Below are positions 1 to 8,008 of a stretch of 43,998 nucleotides of DNA, piece after piece. Below the pieces are notes generated by a model. It searched no databases. It worked only from the letters and a program-made list of their open reading frames with translations, and was not told the DNA's origin. This stretch comes from an uncultured Mailhella sp. (GTDB taxonomy: Bacteria > Desulfobacterota > Desulfovibrionia > Desulfovibrionales > Desulfovibrionaceae): NCBI GenBank assembly GCA_910577155.1, contig CAJTMS010000012.1, positions 1 through 43,998 of the forward strand, read 5' to 3'. Each line of letters starts with the position of its first letter. The first letter of the stretch is position 1. The translations under genes and the position numbers were made by a program.

Positions 1-11
1 TGATTTTCCAT
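1..11 (-). CDS. Start of an off-window gene (first codons only)
   Basis: The first 11 bases, read on the minus strand, give an ATG and three further codons or part-codons (M-E-N-). A well-placed AGGAG Shine-Dalgarno lies at 23-19, seven bases upstream. A sigma-70-like promoter (TTGACT, 17 bases, TATTAG) precedes it. Nothing can be said about the product. The call rests only on ribosome-binding site, start codon and promoter geometry. Confidence 0.45.
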
Positions 12-41
12 AGAATTTCTCCTGAATAAATTTTTAATTGA

Positions 42-70
42 CTAATAAAATTAAAATAGAAGAAAGTCAA
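42..70 (-). promoter_or_regulatory. Sigma-70-type promoter of the leftmost gene
   Basis: On the minus strand the -35 box TTGACT (70-65) and the -10 box TATTAG (47-42) are separated by exactly 17 bases. Transcription would start near 35 and run into the AGGAG/ATG at 23-9. The two palindromes further right would sit about 65 and 120 bp upstream of the start, the usual position for activator sites. Confidence 0.5.
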
Positions 71-84
71 GTATATCATATAAT

Positions 85-114
85 TGTCATTATTAAATGT
101 CTTTAATAATGACA
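85..114. promoter_or_regulatory. Perfect 13-bp inverted repeat, possible operator
   Basis: The arms TGTCATTATTAAA (85-97) and TTTAATAATGACA (102-114) are perfect reverse complements around a 4-base spacer. The element lies just upstream of the -35 box of the leftmost gene, centred near -64 from the inferred start. It is AT-rich and has no T-run on either side, so it reads better as a protein-binding site than as a terminator. The binding protein is unknown. Confidence 0.4.
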
Positions 115-138
115 TGCTTGTTTAATATTATTAAAGCC

Positions 139-172
139 TTTAATCCTATTAAAATGTTTTAATAGGATTAAA
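139..172. repeat. Perfect 16-bp inverted repeat with 2-base centre
   Basis: TTTAATCCTATTAAAA (139-154) and TTTTAATAGGATTAAA (157-172) are perfect reverse complements. The element sits between the stop of the RluA-type gene (210) and the promoter of the leftmost gene. It could help terminate the RluA-type transcript, but no U-tract follows. Its outer halves share the TTTAAT/ATTAAA word with the 85-114 palindrome, which favours a regulatory role. Confidence 0.4.
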
Positions 173-209
173 GTGTAAATAAAAATTTCTAGTGTAAAAT
201 GGAAATGCT

Positions 210-1202
210 TTAAAGTGTGAAAACAGTTTGTTTGGTAAAGCTATTTTCAGGCAGGGTGATTTGCCGGCATTGCAGGAAAAATTTGTCATTTTGTGAGAGC
301 AATTTTTGCGGAGCGTATTTTGTGTCACCGACGAGTGGGAAGCCTGCATGGGCAAGCTGGACGCGGATTTGGTGTTTGCGTCCCGTATAGATGCCGATTT
401 CCACTAAACTTTTATTGTTTTTGACTTCTAAAACGTTGAGTGCAGAGCAGGCAAAAAGGGCTTTTTCGCCAGTGGGGGTGTTTTGGATAAGTCCGTATTG
501 TTTGATGTGATTTTCAATTTCATGGGAATTTTCATAGGAGAATGTTTGCAGAACATTCTCTTTTTTTTGCTTTTCATTATGATAAAGATTGTGGCAAAGG
601 TAAAGATTTTTTTGGGCAAAGTTTGTAATATCGCCATAGACCCACGCATGGTAGATTTTTTTGGGTTTTTCGTGAATGGCTTGCAAAAGATTTTTTTCAT
701 TGCCTTTCATATATTCGGTGAGAAAACGTAAGGCTTGATAAGTTTTTCCGACAAATAAAAGTCCTTGCGTTTCTTTATCCAGTCTGTGGGCAGGGGCAGG
801 AATAAAATCTGCATTTGAATAAAATTCTTTTAATATGTCTGCAATATTTTCTTTTTGTCCCGTTCCGCCTTGGCAGGCAATTCCGGCAGGTTTGTTAATG
901 ACAAGGATATGCTCATTTTCATAAACAACAGGAAAGGGCAAAGACTTTTTGGCTTGTGTTTTATCGTACGGATTTTGCGTTTGTACAAAAGCAGGCGTCC
1001 GGTTTTGGGCAAAGGGCGGAATACGGATAAAATCCCCTTCCTGTACAAGGTCAAAGGCTTTTGCCCGTTTTTTGTTGATACGCACTTGTCCGGTGCGTAT
1101 CCAGCGGTGGATTTCAGTATTGTCAGCGTTAACATTTCGCTTTATAAAATTAAAAAGCTTTTGCCCGCTGTGCGCTGAAGTAACAAGAAGTTCCTGAGCC
1201 AT
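210..1202 (-). CDS. RluA-family 23S rRNA pseudouridine synthase
   Basis: A 330-residue protein with an N-terminal S4 RNA-binding segment (about residues 14-65) and an RluA-type catalytic domain. The signature HRLDKETQGLL is at about 139-149, so Asp142 is the predicted catalytic aspartate that isomerises uridine in RNA. S4 plus catalytic domain and total length match the RluC/RluD group, probably acting on 23S rRNA; the exact target uridines cannot be read from sequence. The start ATG at 1202 overlaps the TAA stop of the upstream exchanger gene by one base (TAATG), so the two are probably translationally coupled. Confidence 0.9.
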   Translation of the reverse strand: MAQELLVTSAHSGQKLFNFIKRNVNADNTEIHRWIRTGQVRINKKRAKAFDLVQEGDFIRIPPFAQNRTPAFVQTQNPYDKTQAKKSLPFPVVYENEHILVINKPAGIACQGGTGQKENIADILKEFYSNADFIPAPAHRLDKETQGLLFVGKTYQALRFLTEYMKGNEKNLLQAIHEKPKKIYHAWVYGDITNFAQKNLYLCHNLYHNEKQKKENVLQTFSYENSHEIENHIKQYGLIQNTPTGEKALFACSALNVLEVKNNKSLVEIGIYTGRKHQIRVQLAHAGFPLVGDTKYAPQKLLSQNDKFFLQCRQITLPENSFTKQTVFTL

Positions 1203-2227
1203 TAGACAAAAAAGGCAAAGAGCGGTTTACCAAGCACAATGGTAACAAGCTGGGTTGTATAAATAATATAAATTCCAAGCATGACAAAGCCTTCCAAGCG
1301 GGAAACAATGCCTTGAATTTGGCTTCCCACCCGCATGCAGAACAGGAAAAGGGAAAGGGTCAGCAAAATATTGAGCGGCATGTCCCGGACAAGGACGCCA
1401 TATTCAACAGGCAACGGACTGATAATTCCCGCAATGCCGACTACTGCTAAGGCATTGAAAAAGTTGGAGCCCAGGATATTGCCGATGACAAGGGCATGTT
1501 CATTTTTGCGGGTAGCTGCAATGGCGGAGGCAAGTTCGGGCAAACTTGTTCCCACAGCCACAATGGTGAGCCCGATAATCATATCGCTAATCCCCATAAA
1601 GGTGGCAATGCCCACAGCTCCCCAGACCAAAGCACGGGAGCTGGCGATAAGCAAAACAAGCCCGAGAAGAAGGCAGAAAACAGCGTTTTTCATGGGCATG
1701 ACTTCCGGCTCAATAATTTCTTTTTCTTCCTGCAAATGGCGAAGTTCCTCACAGGGCTTTTGCCGTTTTTCTTCGCGTATGCTGGCGGAAATGCTGAAAT
1801 ACATCATAAGGATGAAGAGCAGGAGCATTAATATTGCTTCAAAGCGGGAAAGCGTGCCGTCCCACAGAAAATAATAGGCAATAAGGGTTGCGCCGAGTAA
1901 AATAGGAATTTCCCGGGTCATGACAGCTTTTTCAATAAAAATGGGACGGATAATGACGGTTATGCCTAAGATGAGGGCAATATTGGCGATGTTTGAGCCA
2001 AAGGCATTTCCTATGGCAATGCCCGGGTTTCCGCTGTAGGAAGCGAGGGCAGAAACAAGCATTTCAGGGGCAGAGGTGCCAAAGCCCACAATAATCATAC
2101 CCACAAGAAGCTTGGGCATGCCAAGGCGGGTGGCAACGGCGGAAGAACCGTCCACAAATTTATCCGCACTCCAAATAAGCACATATAAGCCAAGAATAAG
2201 CGCAATACAATAAGAGAGTAATTCCAT
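1202..2227 (-). CDS. CaCA-family Na+(K+)/Ca2+ exchanger, YrbG/CaxA-like
   Basis: A 341-residue polytopic inner-membrane protein with the two inverted alpha repeats of the Ca2+:cation antiporter family. The first carries GFGTSAPEM near residues 48-56 and GNAFGSNIANI shortly after. The second carries VGTSLPELASAIAA and IGNILGSNFFNALAVVGI in the C-terminal half. A charged cytoplasmic loop (KRQKPCEELRHLQEEKEII) links the halves, and ten to eleven transmembrane helices fit the hydrophobicity. It should exchange Ca2+ for Na+ (or H+/K+). The start at 2227 has a good AAAGGA ribosome-binding site. It forms a two-gene unit with the overlapping pseudouridine synthase gene. Confidence 0.9.
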   Translation of the reverse strand: MELLSYCIALILGLYVLIWSADKFVDGSSAVATRLGMPKLLVGMIIVGFGTSAPEMLVSALASYSGNPGIAIGNAFGSNIANIALILGITVIIRPIFIEKAVMTREIPILLGATLIAYYFLWDGTLSRFEAILMLLLFILMMYFSISASIREEKRQKPCEELRHLQEEKEIIEPEVMPMKNAVFCLLLGLVLLIASSRALVWGAVGIATFMGISDMIIGLTIVAVGTSLPELASAIAATRKNEHALVIGNILGSNFFNALAVVGIAGIISPLPVEYGVLVRDMPLNILLTLSLFLFCMRVGSQIQGIVSRLEGFVMLGIYIIYTTQLVTIVLGKPLFAFFV

Positions 2228-2578
2228 AGCATATCCTTTGAAAAATAGAATGAATTATTATTTGCAGGGATAACATACCATTGCAAAATGAATGAGGCAA
2301 GGCTTTTCCTAAAAAAGGGACTGGTACTTGCCGGTACATTTTGGCAGAGAGCATGCGGAACAGACAGCAAAATTGAAATGCTATCCTACTGTAATAACAG
2401 CTATTTTGCTTTTTAAAATCTGTTTCAATGTTGACCGTATTCATGATAACACATAGAAGAGAGATTGAGCAGAATAATTTATTCAAGAAAAAAATAAAAG
2501 AATAAAATGCGTTACAAAAAAAATATTTTTTATTTTTTAAAAACTCTCTGAAAACGACGCAAAACTGTGCAGAAATAT
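2228..2578. other. Intergenic stretch without a convincing gene
   Basis: About 350 bases lie between the exchanger start and the gap terminator. The region is AT-rich. It must hold the minus-strand promoter of the exchanger gene, but I see only weak matches, such as a TTGAAA near 2424. Minus-strand open frames crossing it have no ribosome-binding site, no recognisable domain and coding-unlike composition. Confidence 0.5.
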
Positions 2579-2607
2579 AAAAAAAGAGGGTGCTTTGCAG
2601 CACCCTC
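2579..2607 (-). terminator. Rho-independent terminator after gap
   Basis: On the minus strand GAGGGTGCT and AGCACCCTC (2607-2599 and 2594-2586) form a 9-bp GC-rich stem with a GCAA tetraloop. A run of Us follows directly (2585-2579). It lies 25 bases past the gap stop codon and closes the fba-gap operon. Confidence 0.9.
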
Positions 2608-2631
2608 CTGTATAAATTGTTTTGTCAAAAA

Positions 2632-3633
2632 TTACATGCTTTTTGCAACCATTCTGACCAAACGTACCAACTGGTTGGTGAAGCCTGCTTCGTTATCATA
2701 CCAAACAATGATTTTAGCAAAGTTGCCGTCAATAACTGAAGTCAGTTGAGCATCAACAACTCCGCCGTGGGTATCGCCGGTGAAGTCAACAGAAACAAGC
2801 GGTTCTTCCGTGTAGCCGAGATTATCTTTCATTGCGCCTTCGGAAGCTTTCTTCAAAGCTGCATTGATTTCTTCGACAGTGGCATTTTTTTCAAGGGTAA
2901 CGGTAAAGTCAACAATACTGACGTCCGGTGTGGGAACACGGATAGCCATACCGTCGATTTTGCCTTTGAGTTTTGGACAAACAAGACCAATAGCGCGGGC
3001 AGCTCCGGTTGTGGTAGGAATCATGGAAACAGCGCAGGATCTTGCACGGCGAAGATCTTTGTCTGAACCGTCCAGAACGCGCTGGCTCATGGTATAGGAG
3101 TGGATGGTGGTCATAAGACCTTTCACAACACCAAAGTTATCATCGAGAACTTTTGTTGCGGGAGCAAGGCAGTTGGTGGTGCAGGAGGCAGCGGAAATAA
3201 CTACTTGAGAGCCGTCATAAACATTGTCGTTTACGCCCATAACAATGGTGGCGTCAGCTTCTTTGGCAGGAGCAGAAACAATAACTTTTTTTGCACCGCA
3301 GTTGATGTGTTCCATGGCGCCGGTCTTGTCTTTGATTTTACCGGTTGTTTCAACAACAAGGTCAATGCCAAGTTCACCCCATTGCCATTCCTTCAACGCG
3401 CAGCGGGTCACTTTAATTTGTTTTCCGTTTACAACAATACCGTCGTCATATACGTCAACAGGGAAAGGAAAATGACCGAAGGTTGAGTCATATTTTAAAA
3501 GATGGGCAAGTGTTTTGTTGTCTGCACGGGCGTTGATGACAGCAACTTGAACATCATTGCTGTCAGCAAGAAGGCGTACAAGATAACGTCCAATACGACC
3601 GAAACCATTAATACCAATTTTGTTGAGAGCCAT
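2632..3633 (-). CDS. gap: Type I glyceraldehyde-3-phosphate dehydrogenase
   Basis: A 333-residue GAPDH converting glyceraldehyde-3-phosphate to 1,3-bisphosphoglycerate. The N-terminal Rossmann motif is GINGFGRIGR (residues 7-16). The active site is SAASCTTNCLAP with Cys151, and His178 is the matching base in TIHSYTM. Length and motifs are normal. The end of the second beta strand reads VINARADN (32-39) where NAD-specific enzymes usually have Asn-Asp, so the acidic residue that holds the adenine ribose is absent and use of NADP is possible. The start follows a CTGGAG ribosome-binding site. The gene is 29 bases downstream of fba, and the pair forms a glycolytic/gluconeogenic operon. Confidence 0.97.
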   Translation of the reverse strand: MALNKIGINGFGRIGRYLVRLLADSNDVQVAVINARADNKTLAHLLKYDSTFGHFPFPVDVYDDGIVVNGKQIKVTRCALKEWQWGELGIDLVVETTGKIKDKTGAMEHINCGAKKVIVSAPAKEADATIVMGVNDNVYDGSQVVISAASCTTNCLAPATKVLDDNFGVVKGLMTTIHSYTMSQRVLDGSDKDLRRARSCAVSMIPTTTGAARAIGLVCPKLKGKIDGMAIRVPTPDVSIVDFTVTLEKNATVEEINAALKKASEGAMKDNLGYTEEPLVSVDFTGDTHGGVVDAQLTSVIDGNFAKIIVWYDNEAGFTNQLVRLVRMVAKSM

Positions 3634-3662
3634 ATGTTTCTCCAGTTTTTATAGTGTTAAAA

Positions 3663-4586
3663 TTAAATTTTATCGGAAGAGCCCAAAACATTTTTAATCT
3701 TATGCCGAACCATAGTCCGCACGGCTTCACGGGCAGGTTTCAAATAGGAACGCGGGTCAAACTCCTCAGGAGCTTCAGCAAGCTGACGGCGGATATAGGC
3801 AGTCATGGCAAGACGGATATCTGAATCAATATTGATTTTGCAAACGCCCATGGAGGCTGCTTTTCTCAGCATTTCTTCAGGAACTCCTTTAGCGGAACCA
3901 AGTTTTCCGCCGTATTTATTTGCCATTTCAACAAATTCCTGCGGAACGGAAGAAGCTCCGTGCAAAACAAGAGGATAACCGGGAAGCATTTTCGTAATTT
4001 TTTCAAGACGGTCAAAATCAAGTTTTGCTTCGCCTTTGAATTTATACGCACCGTGGCTTGTGCCAATGGCAACAGCGAGAGAGTCGCAGCCGCTTCTTTG
4101 CACAAATTCAACAGCCTGATCAGGGTCGGTATACACGGATTTTTCCGCAGAAACATGTTCTTCCACGCCGGCAAGCTGCCCAAGTTCTGCTTCCACCCAA
4201 ACACCTTTATCATGGGCATATTCCACAACTTTTTTAGTAACGGCAATATTTTCTTCAAAAGGATGATGGGAGCCGTCAATCATAACGGAAGTAAAACCGC
4301 CGTCAATGCAGGCTTTGCAAATTTCAAAATCAGCACCGTGGTCTAAATGTACAACCACCGGAAGGTCGTTTTCCTGAAGAGCAGCTTCTGCTAATTTCAT
4401 AATATAGGGTTGTCCTGCGTATTTTCTTGCTCCGGCTGAAACTTGCAAAATAACAGGGGATTTTTCTTCAGAAGCAGCTTGCATAATACCTTGAATTATC
4501 TCCATGTTATTGATGTTGAATGCACCAACAGCATAGGACTCGGCGTACGCACGAGCAAACATTTCTTTTGGTCCGACTAAGGGCAT
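3663..4586 (-). CDS. fba: Class II fructose-1,6-bisphosphate aldolase
   Basis: A 307-residue zinc-dependent aldolase that cleaves or condenses fructose-1,6-bisphosphate. Visible family motifs are HLDHGADFE (catalytic Asp and zinc-binding His), GGFTSVMIDGSHHPFEENI, AELGQLAGVEE, the glycine-rich LVLHGASSVPQEF and INIDSDIRLA in the phosphate-binding region. A longer open frame runs upstream to 4736. The start at 4586 is preferred because a strong GGAGG (4595-4591) precedes it and the family N-terminus begins there. First gene of the fba-gap operon, transcribed from a promoter near 4619-4647. Confidence 0.96.
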   Translation of the reverse strand: MPLVGPKEMFARAYAESYAVGAFNINNMEIIQGIMQAASEEKSPVILQVSAGARKYAGQPYIMKLAEAALQENDLPVVVHLDHGADFEICKACIDGGFTSVMIDGSHHPFEENIAVTKKVVEYAHDKGVWVEAELGQLAGVEEHVSAEKSVYTDPDQAVEFVQRSGCDSLAVAIGTSHGAYKFKGEAKLDFDRLEKITKMLPGYPLVLHGASSVPQEFVEMANKYGGKLGSAKGVPEEMLRKAASMGVCKINIDSDIRLAMTAYIRRQLAEAPEEFDPRSYLKPAREAVRTMVRHKIKNVLGSSDKI

Positions 4587-4618
4587 ATATCCTCCAAGCA
4601 TGCATTTTATGATATTAA

Positions 4619-4647
4619 ACAATACTATAAAGTGAAATTTTTGGCAA
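4619..4647 (-). promoter_or_regulatory. Promoter of the fba-gap operon
   Basis: On the minus strand TTGCCA (4647-4642) and TATTGT (4624-4619) are separated by 17 bases. The inferred start is near 4612, giving a short leader before the GGAGG and ATG of fba. Confidence 0.5.
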
Positions 4648-4764
4648 TGTATAAAGGCAAAAAAATAAAAAAATATTTTCAAAAAAAAGAAAATTTTAGG
4701 ATTTGACGGCAATACATATCTATGCAAAAATGTCATCTTTCTATATTGCCGATAAGGATTTCAT

Positions 4765-5823
4765 ATGCCGAGGATTTGCATAAAAGATATTCAAAAAGAT
4801 ATTCCGGTGGGGGAAAGCTTGTGCAGTGTATTTTTAATCGGATCTGCACAAAAGTCAGAGGGGCGCAACGGACCTTTCTGGGCTGTGAAACTGCGGGACG
4901 CCACAGGCACGCTTGACGCCAAAATCTGGGCGCCGCTCAGCCAAAACATTGAAGAGCTGAAAATGGGAGATTTTATTGAGGTAAAGGGCAGAACGTCTCG
5001 TTTTCGGGAGAATCTGCAATTTACGATTGAGGCTTGCCGCATGGTGGAAAATCCCGAAGAGTTGAACCTTAGTGATTTTATCCGGACATCAGCCGTGGAG
5101 CCGGCGGAAATTCTGGCGCAGATTGAAGCAAAAATCAATGAGGAAATTACCTATACCCCTTGGAAAGATTTTTGCAAAAGCGTGCTCAAAGACCAGAGAA
5201 TACGGCAAAAACTCCTTCTTGCTCCTGCGGCAAAATCTGTACACCATGCCTATGCAGGCGGGCTTTTGGAACATATGTTTTCCGTGGCAGCGCTTTGTTT
5301 AAAGCTTTCCGATCATTATCCCGAGCTTGACAGGCAGACTCTTTTTGTGGCTGCACTTTTCCATGATATTGGCAAACTTGACGAACTTTCCGGCGGACTT
5401 GTCAATGATTATACGGATGAGGGAAAAATGCTGGGGCATATTATCCAAGGCATACTTATGCTGAAGCCGTTTTTAGAAAAAGCAAAGGTTGATTCTGCCC
5501 TTGCCCTGCATTTGGAACATTTAATCTTATCCCACCACGGGGAGCCTGAATTTGGGGCTCCGCGCGTTCCCCTGAGCCCCGAGGCGTTTTGTCTGCATTA
5601 TGCGGATAATATGGACGCGAAAATGGCGCAGTGCCGTGAAGCTTTCAGTCAAATGCAGGAAAATGACGAAGAAGCTGAAATAAGCTGGTCTGCATGGATA
5701 AATTTACTGGGCAGAAGTTTGTGTAAAATGCCCCAAACGCCAAAAGCAAAAGAAAAAGAACAAAATAAAGCGAAAAAAAATTCTCAGGATTCGCAAGGCT
5801 CACTCATGGGCTTTTTTAGATAA
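4765..5823 (+). CDS. YhaM-like OB-fold/HD-domain 3'-5' exoribonuclease
   Basis: A 352-residue protein with an N-terminal OB-fold nucleic-acid-binding domain (about residues 12-95, including FWAVKLRDATGTLDAKIW) followed by an HD phosphohydrolase domain. The HD metal ligands are seen in HHAYAGGLLEHM (about 155-166), ALFHDIGKL (about 198-206), HLILSHHGEPEFG and a final ADNMDAK. This architecture matches the YhaM/CBF1 family of 3'-5' exonucleases acting on RNA (and DNA in some members). A lysine-rich C-terminal tail (about 325-345) may add nucleic-acid contact. The start has an AAGGA ribosome-binding site. It is 12 bases upstream of tmk, so they are probably co-transcribed. Confidence 0.85.
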   Translation: MPRICIKDIQKDIPVGESLCSVFLIGSAQKSEGRNGPFWAVKLRDATGTLDAKIWAPLSQNIEELKMGDFIEVKGRTSRFRENLQFTIEACRMVENPEELNLSDFIRTSAVEPAEILAQIEAKINEEITYTPWKDFCKSVLKDQRIRQKLLLAPAAKSVHHAYAGGLLEHMFSVAALCLKLSDHYPELDRQTLFVAALFHDIGKLDELSGGLVNDYTDEGKMLGHIIQGILMLKPFLEKAKVDSALALHLEHLILSHHGEPEFGAPRVPLSPEAFCLHYADNMDAKMAQCREAFSQMQENDEEAEISWSAWINLLGRSLCKMPQTPKAKEKEQNKAKKNSQDSQGSLMGFFR

Positions 5824-5835
5824 AAGGAGAAGAAC

Positions 5836-6483
5836 ATGACGCAGGAGAGGGCGGGCATATTTATCAGCCTTGAGGGCATTGAGGGGGCAGGCAAAACAAC
5901 GCTCATGCAGAAAATAGCTGCCTATTTCCAAAACATGGGCAAAGAGGTGCTCCTGACCCGCGAGCCGGGGGGCAGTGAACTGGGCAAAAAACTGCGCAGT
6001 ATTATTTTAAATGCTGAGGAAAAAATTTGTCCCGCATCGGAATTATTCCTTTTTCTTGCTGACAGGGCAGAGCATATGGAGAACTGTATAAAACCGGCTT
6101 TGGAACAGGGAAAGATCGTCCTTTGCGACCGTTTTATTGACAGTACTGTTGCCTATCAGGGCTATGGGCGCGGCATGGACATTGCTGAACTTGAAATGCT
6201 CAATACCCTTGCCGCAGGGGGGATAAAGCCCGATTTAACCCTTGTCCTTGACCTTGACCCAAAAATTGGCTTAGCTCGGGCAAATGCGAGAAATAAAGAA
6301 CAAAATCTCACAGTGAAAGAAGGACGTTTTGAAGCCGAAGCTTTGGAATTTCATCAAAAAATCCGTGCCGGTTTTTTAGCCATGAGTAAAAAAGAAGAGC
6401 GTTTTTTTGTCGTAAATGCTGAACAGAGCGCAGAGCAGGTCTTTGAAATGGTGCATCAAAAACTCAAAACTATGCTTTTATAA
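5836..6483 (+). CDS. tmk: Thymidylate kinase
   Basis: A 215-residue dTMP kinase making dTDP for DNA synthesis. The P-loop is GIEGAGKTT (residues 14-22). The nucleotide-monophosphate-binding DRF motif is in CDRFIDSTVAYQGYGRG, where TVAYQGYGRG contacts the thymine. A LID region rich in charged residues lies near 150-175. Length is typical. The start has a strong AAAGGAG ribosome-binding site 12 bases after the YhaM-like gene. Confidence 0.95.
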   Translation: MTQERAGIFISLEGIEGAGKTTLMQKIAAYFQNMGKEVLLTREPGGSELGKKLRSIILNAEEKICPASELFLFLADRAEHMENCIKPALEQGKIVLCDRFIDSTVAYQGYGRGMDIAELEMLNTLAAGGIKPDLTLVLDLDPKIGLARANARNKEQNLTVKEGRFEAEALEFHQKIRAGFLAMSKKEERFFVVNAEQSAEQVFEMVHQKLKTMLL

Positions 6484-6813
6484 TATGAGTTTGCAATGAA
6501 CGTATCCGCAAAAGGGCAAAAATTTATAAAACCTGTCCATACCCTGCCCCCTGTGTGCAGATGTGCAGCGGGTTGAGGGCTTTTCCGCTTTTTATCCTCA
6601 ATTATTGTACAGGGAATTTTGTTGCCGGCGGGCATGCTTCGGCGCAATACCGCAAAACATGCCATAAATATTGCCATAGAATTACTGTTGATGCTGCCGT
6701 TATTATTTTTCGTGTTATTCTTTCCGTGTGGAAGCCAAAAAAAGAAAAAGCTAATCTTTTTTAAATTGTGTCCGAAAAGAATAGTGAGGTTTTATACACA
6801 AGGTTGGTGACGT
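6484..6813. other. Intergenic stretch without a convincing gene
   Basis: About 330 bases between tmk and the next secreted protein gene. A 63-codon plus-strand frame (6619-6810) has one hydrophobic stretch but no good ribosome-binding site and ends inside the leader of the next gene. I do not call it. No clear tmk terminator is visible. The last 100 bases must hold the promoter for the gene at 6814. Confidence 0.4.
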
Positions 6814-7911
6814 ATGAAAAAATCTTCCTTTCTTTTCTTGCTGAGTTTTTGCTTTGCCCTGCCGGCTTTTGCCCAAAATGAGGCGCAGACAAGCCAAACG
6901 GTGAAAACAACGGAGACTCCTGCACAAGTTACAGTAACCATAAATAATACAACTTCTGCACAGGGAAATACCCAGACAACAAAAATAGAAAATTCCCCGC
7001 AGCAGACCGCCACCGCAACAGCAACAGCCACGGCAGCAAGCCCGAAAACTGTTCAGGACACGGCAGGTACAAGCGGCACATCTTCTTTATTCGGAAACTA
7101 CGCCTCTTCCCCGTATCAAAGCAATATTCAGGTGGAAATGCTCCGCAATACTGTTTGGGGCTCTTTAGTTCCCCGTAAAAAATTGTATGATGATCCTGCA
7201 AAAGGAAATGCTCCTGTCCGCTATGCCGGCTCAAAATCAAAAAGTACACAAAAAAGCAAAAAGACAGCTGCACAAACAAGCACCGTGCAGGCAAAAGACT
7301 TGCAAAATGCCATGGCAAATACACAGCAAACCATTCTTGTGGAACAAAAAGACGGACAGCTTTGTATTCCTCTTGATCAGTTTGAGCTGAAAACAGAACA
7401 GAAAACCGAACAAAATCCAATGCAAAACACAAACGGCAAAACAGCTTCTTCTTTTTATACACCAGCCTCTCAAAGTCCTGCCATAAACACCGGTTCTGCA
7501 ACAGGCGTGAATTCTGCCGGTCCGGCAACAGGTGCTGTTAATTCGGCTAATCGGAGCATACCGGCAAATAATGCTGCCAGCCCTGCAAATGGAGCAGGTT
7601 CTGTCAATCTTGTGAACAACGGAGCGGCAAATGCCGTATCTCCGACCGGTTCCGCACAAGGCATAACAACAGGAACGGCAGCAGGCACAAATTCGCCTGC
7701 CGGCAGGGATATTTTTGCTGTTCCTCCCACTCCTTTTAATCCTGCCGGTCCGTCTAATCCCGCAATTACTGGGAATGCTCTTAATCCGTCCGGACAAGCA
7801 GGGCAAGGTCCCATGGCACGGGATCCTTTAGCTCCGCAGGTACCAGCAGGGGGAAGTACCGGGCGAAATATCGGCGTAAGCCCGAATAATTTGGGAACAC
7901 CAAATTTATAA
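6814..7911 (+). CDS. Exported low-complexity Ala/Asn/Gly/Pro-rich protein, function unknown
   Basis: A 365-residue protein I do not recognise. A clear signal peptide (MKKSSFLFLLSFCFALPAFA, cleavage after AFA at about residue 20) sends it to the periplasm or beyond. Residues 21-85 are Thr/Gln/Ala-rich. A moderately ordered segment with SPYQSNIQVEMLRNTVWGS follows at about 99-117, then a basic Lys/Ser stretch at about 138-152. A possible small folded part (TILVEQKDGQLCIPLDQFEL) lies near 172-191. From about 205 to the end it is disordered, with repeated Ala-Asn-Ser-Gly-Pro. A weak AAGG ribosome-binding site precedes the start. It lies 97 bases before tolB, which has its own promoter. It could be a periplasmic linker-type or surface protein; this is inference. 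Confidence 0.7.
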   Translation: MKKSSFLFLLSFCFALPAFAQNEAQTSQTVKTTETPAQVTVTINNTTSAQGNTQTTKIENSPQQTATATATATAASPKTVQDTAGTSGTSSLFGNYASSPYQSNIQVEMLRNTVWGSLVPRKKLYDDPAKGNAPVRYAGSKSKSTQKSKKTAAQTSTVQAKDLQNAMANTQQTILVEQKDGQLCIPLDQFELKTEQKTEQNPMQNTNGKTASSFYTPASQSPAINTGSATGVNSAGPATGAVNSANRSIPANNAASPANGAGSVNLVNNGAANAVSPTGSAQGITTGTAAGTNSPAGRDIFAVPPTPFNPAGPSNPAITGNALNPSGQAGQGPMARDPLAPQVPAGGSTGRNIGVSPNNLGTPNL

Positions 7912-7949
7912 GCTAATAAAATCAATATATTACATCTAAATAAATTAAT

Positions 7950-7977
7950 TTGAATAGAATAAAAAATGTGCTATAAA
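7950..7977 (+). promoter_or_regulatory. Promoter of tolB
   Basis: TTGAAT (7950-7955) and TATAAA (7972-7977) are spaced by 16 bases in the 97-base gap before tolB. The inferred start near 7985 leaves a short leader to the ATG at 8009. Confidence 0.45.
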
Positions 7978-8008
7978 GAACTGTCTATTTCAAAAAGGTT
8001 TTTATAGC

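Noticed and set aside
2160..2603. 147-codon minus-strand frame in the exchanger-gap gap
   Set aside because: It runs from the gap terminator into the exchanger gene, has no ribosome-binding site and a low-information Phe/Cys/Tyr-rich translation.
4587..4736. Upstream extension of the aldolase frame by 50 residues
   Set aside because: The extension is Phe/Ile/Lys-rich, lies across the promoter, and the ATG at 4586 has the GGAGG and the family N-terminus.
6619..6810. 63-codon ORF with a hydrophobic stretch before the low-complexity secreted gene
   Set aside because: No good ribosome-binding site, no signal-peptide cleavage site, and the C-terminal part is simply the AT-rich leader of the next gene.
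7237..7806. 189-codon Cys/Arg/Ser-rich frame antisense to the low-complexity protein
   Set aside because: It is a composition shadow of the Ala/Gly/Asn codons on the plus strand.
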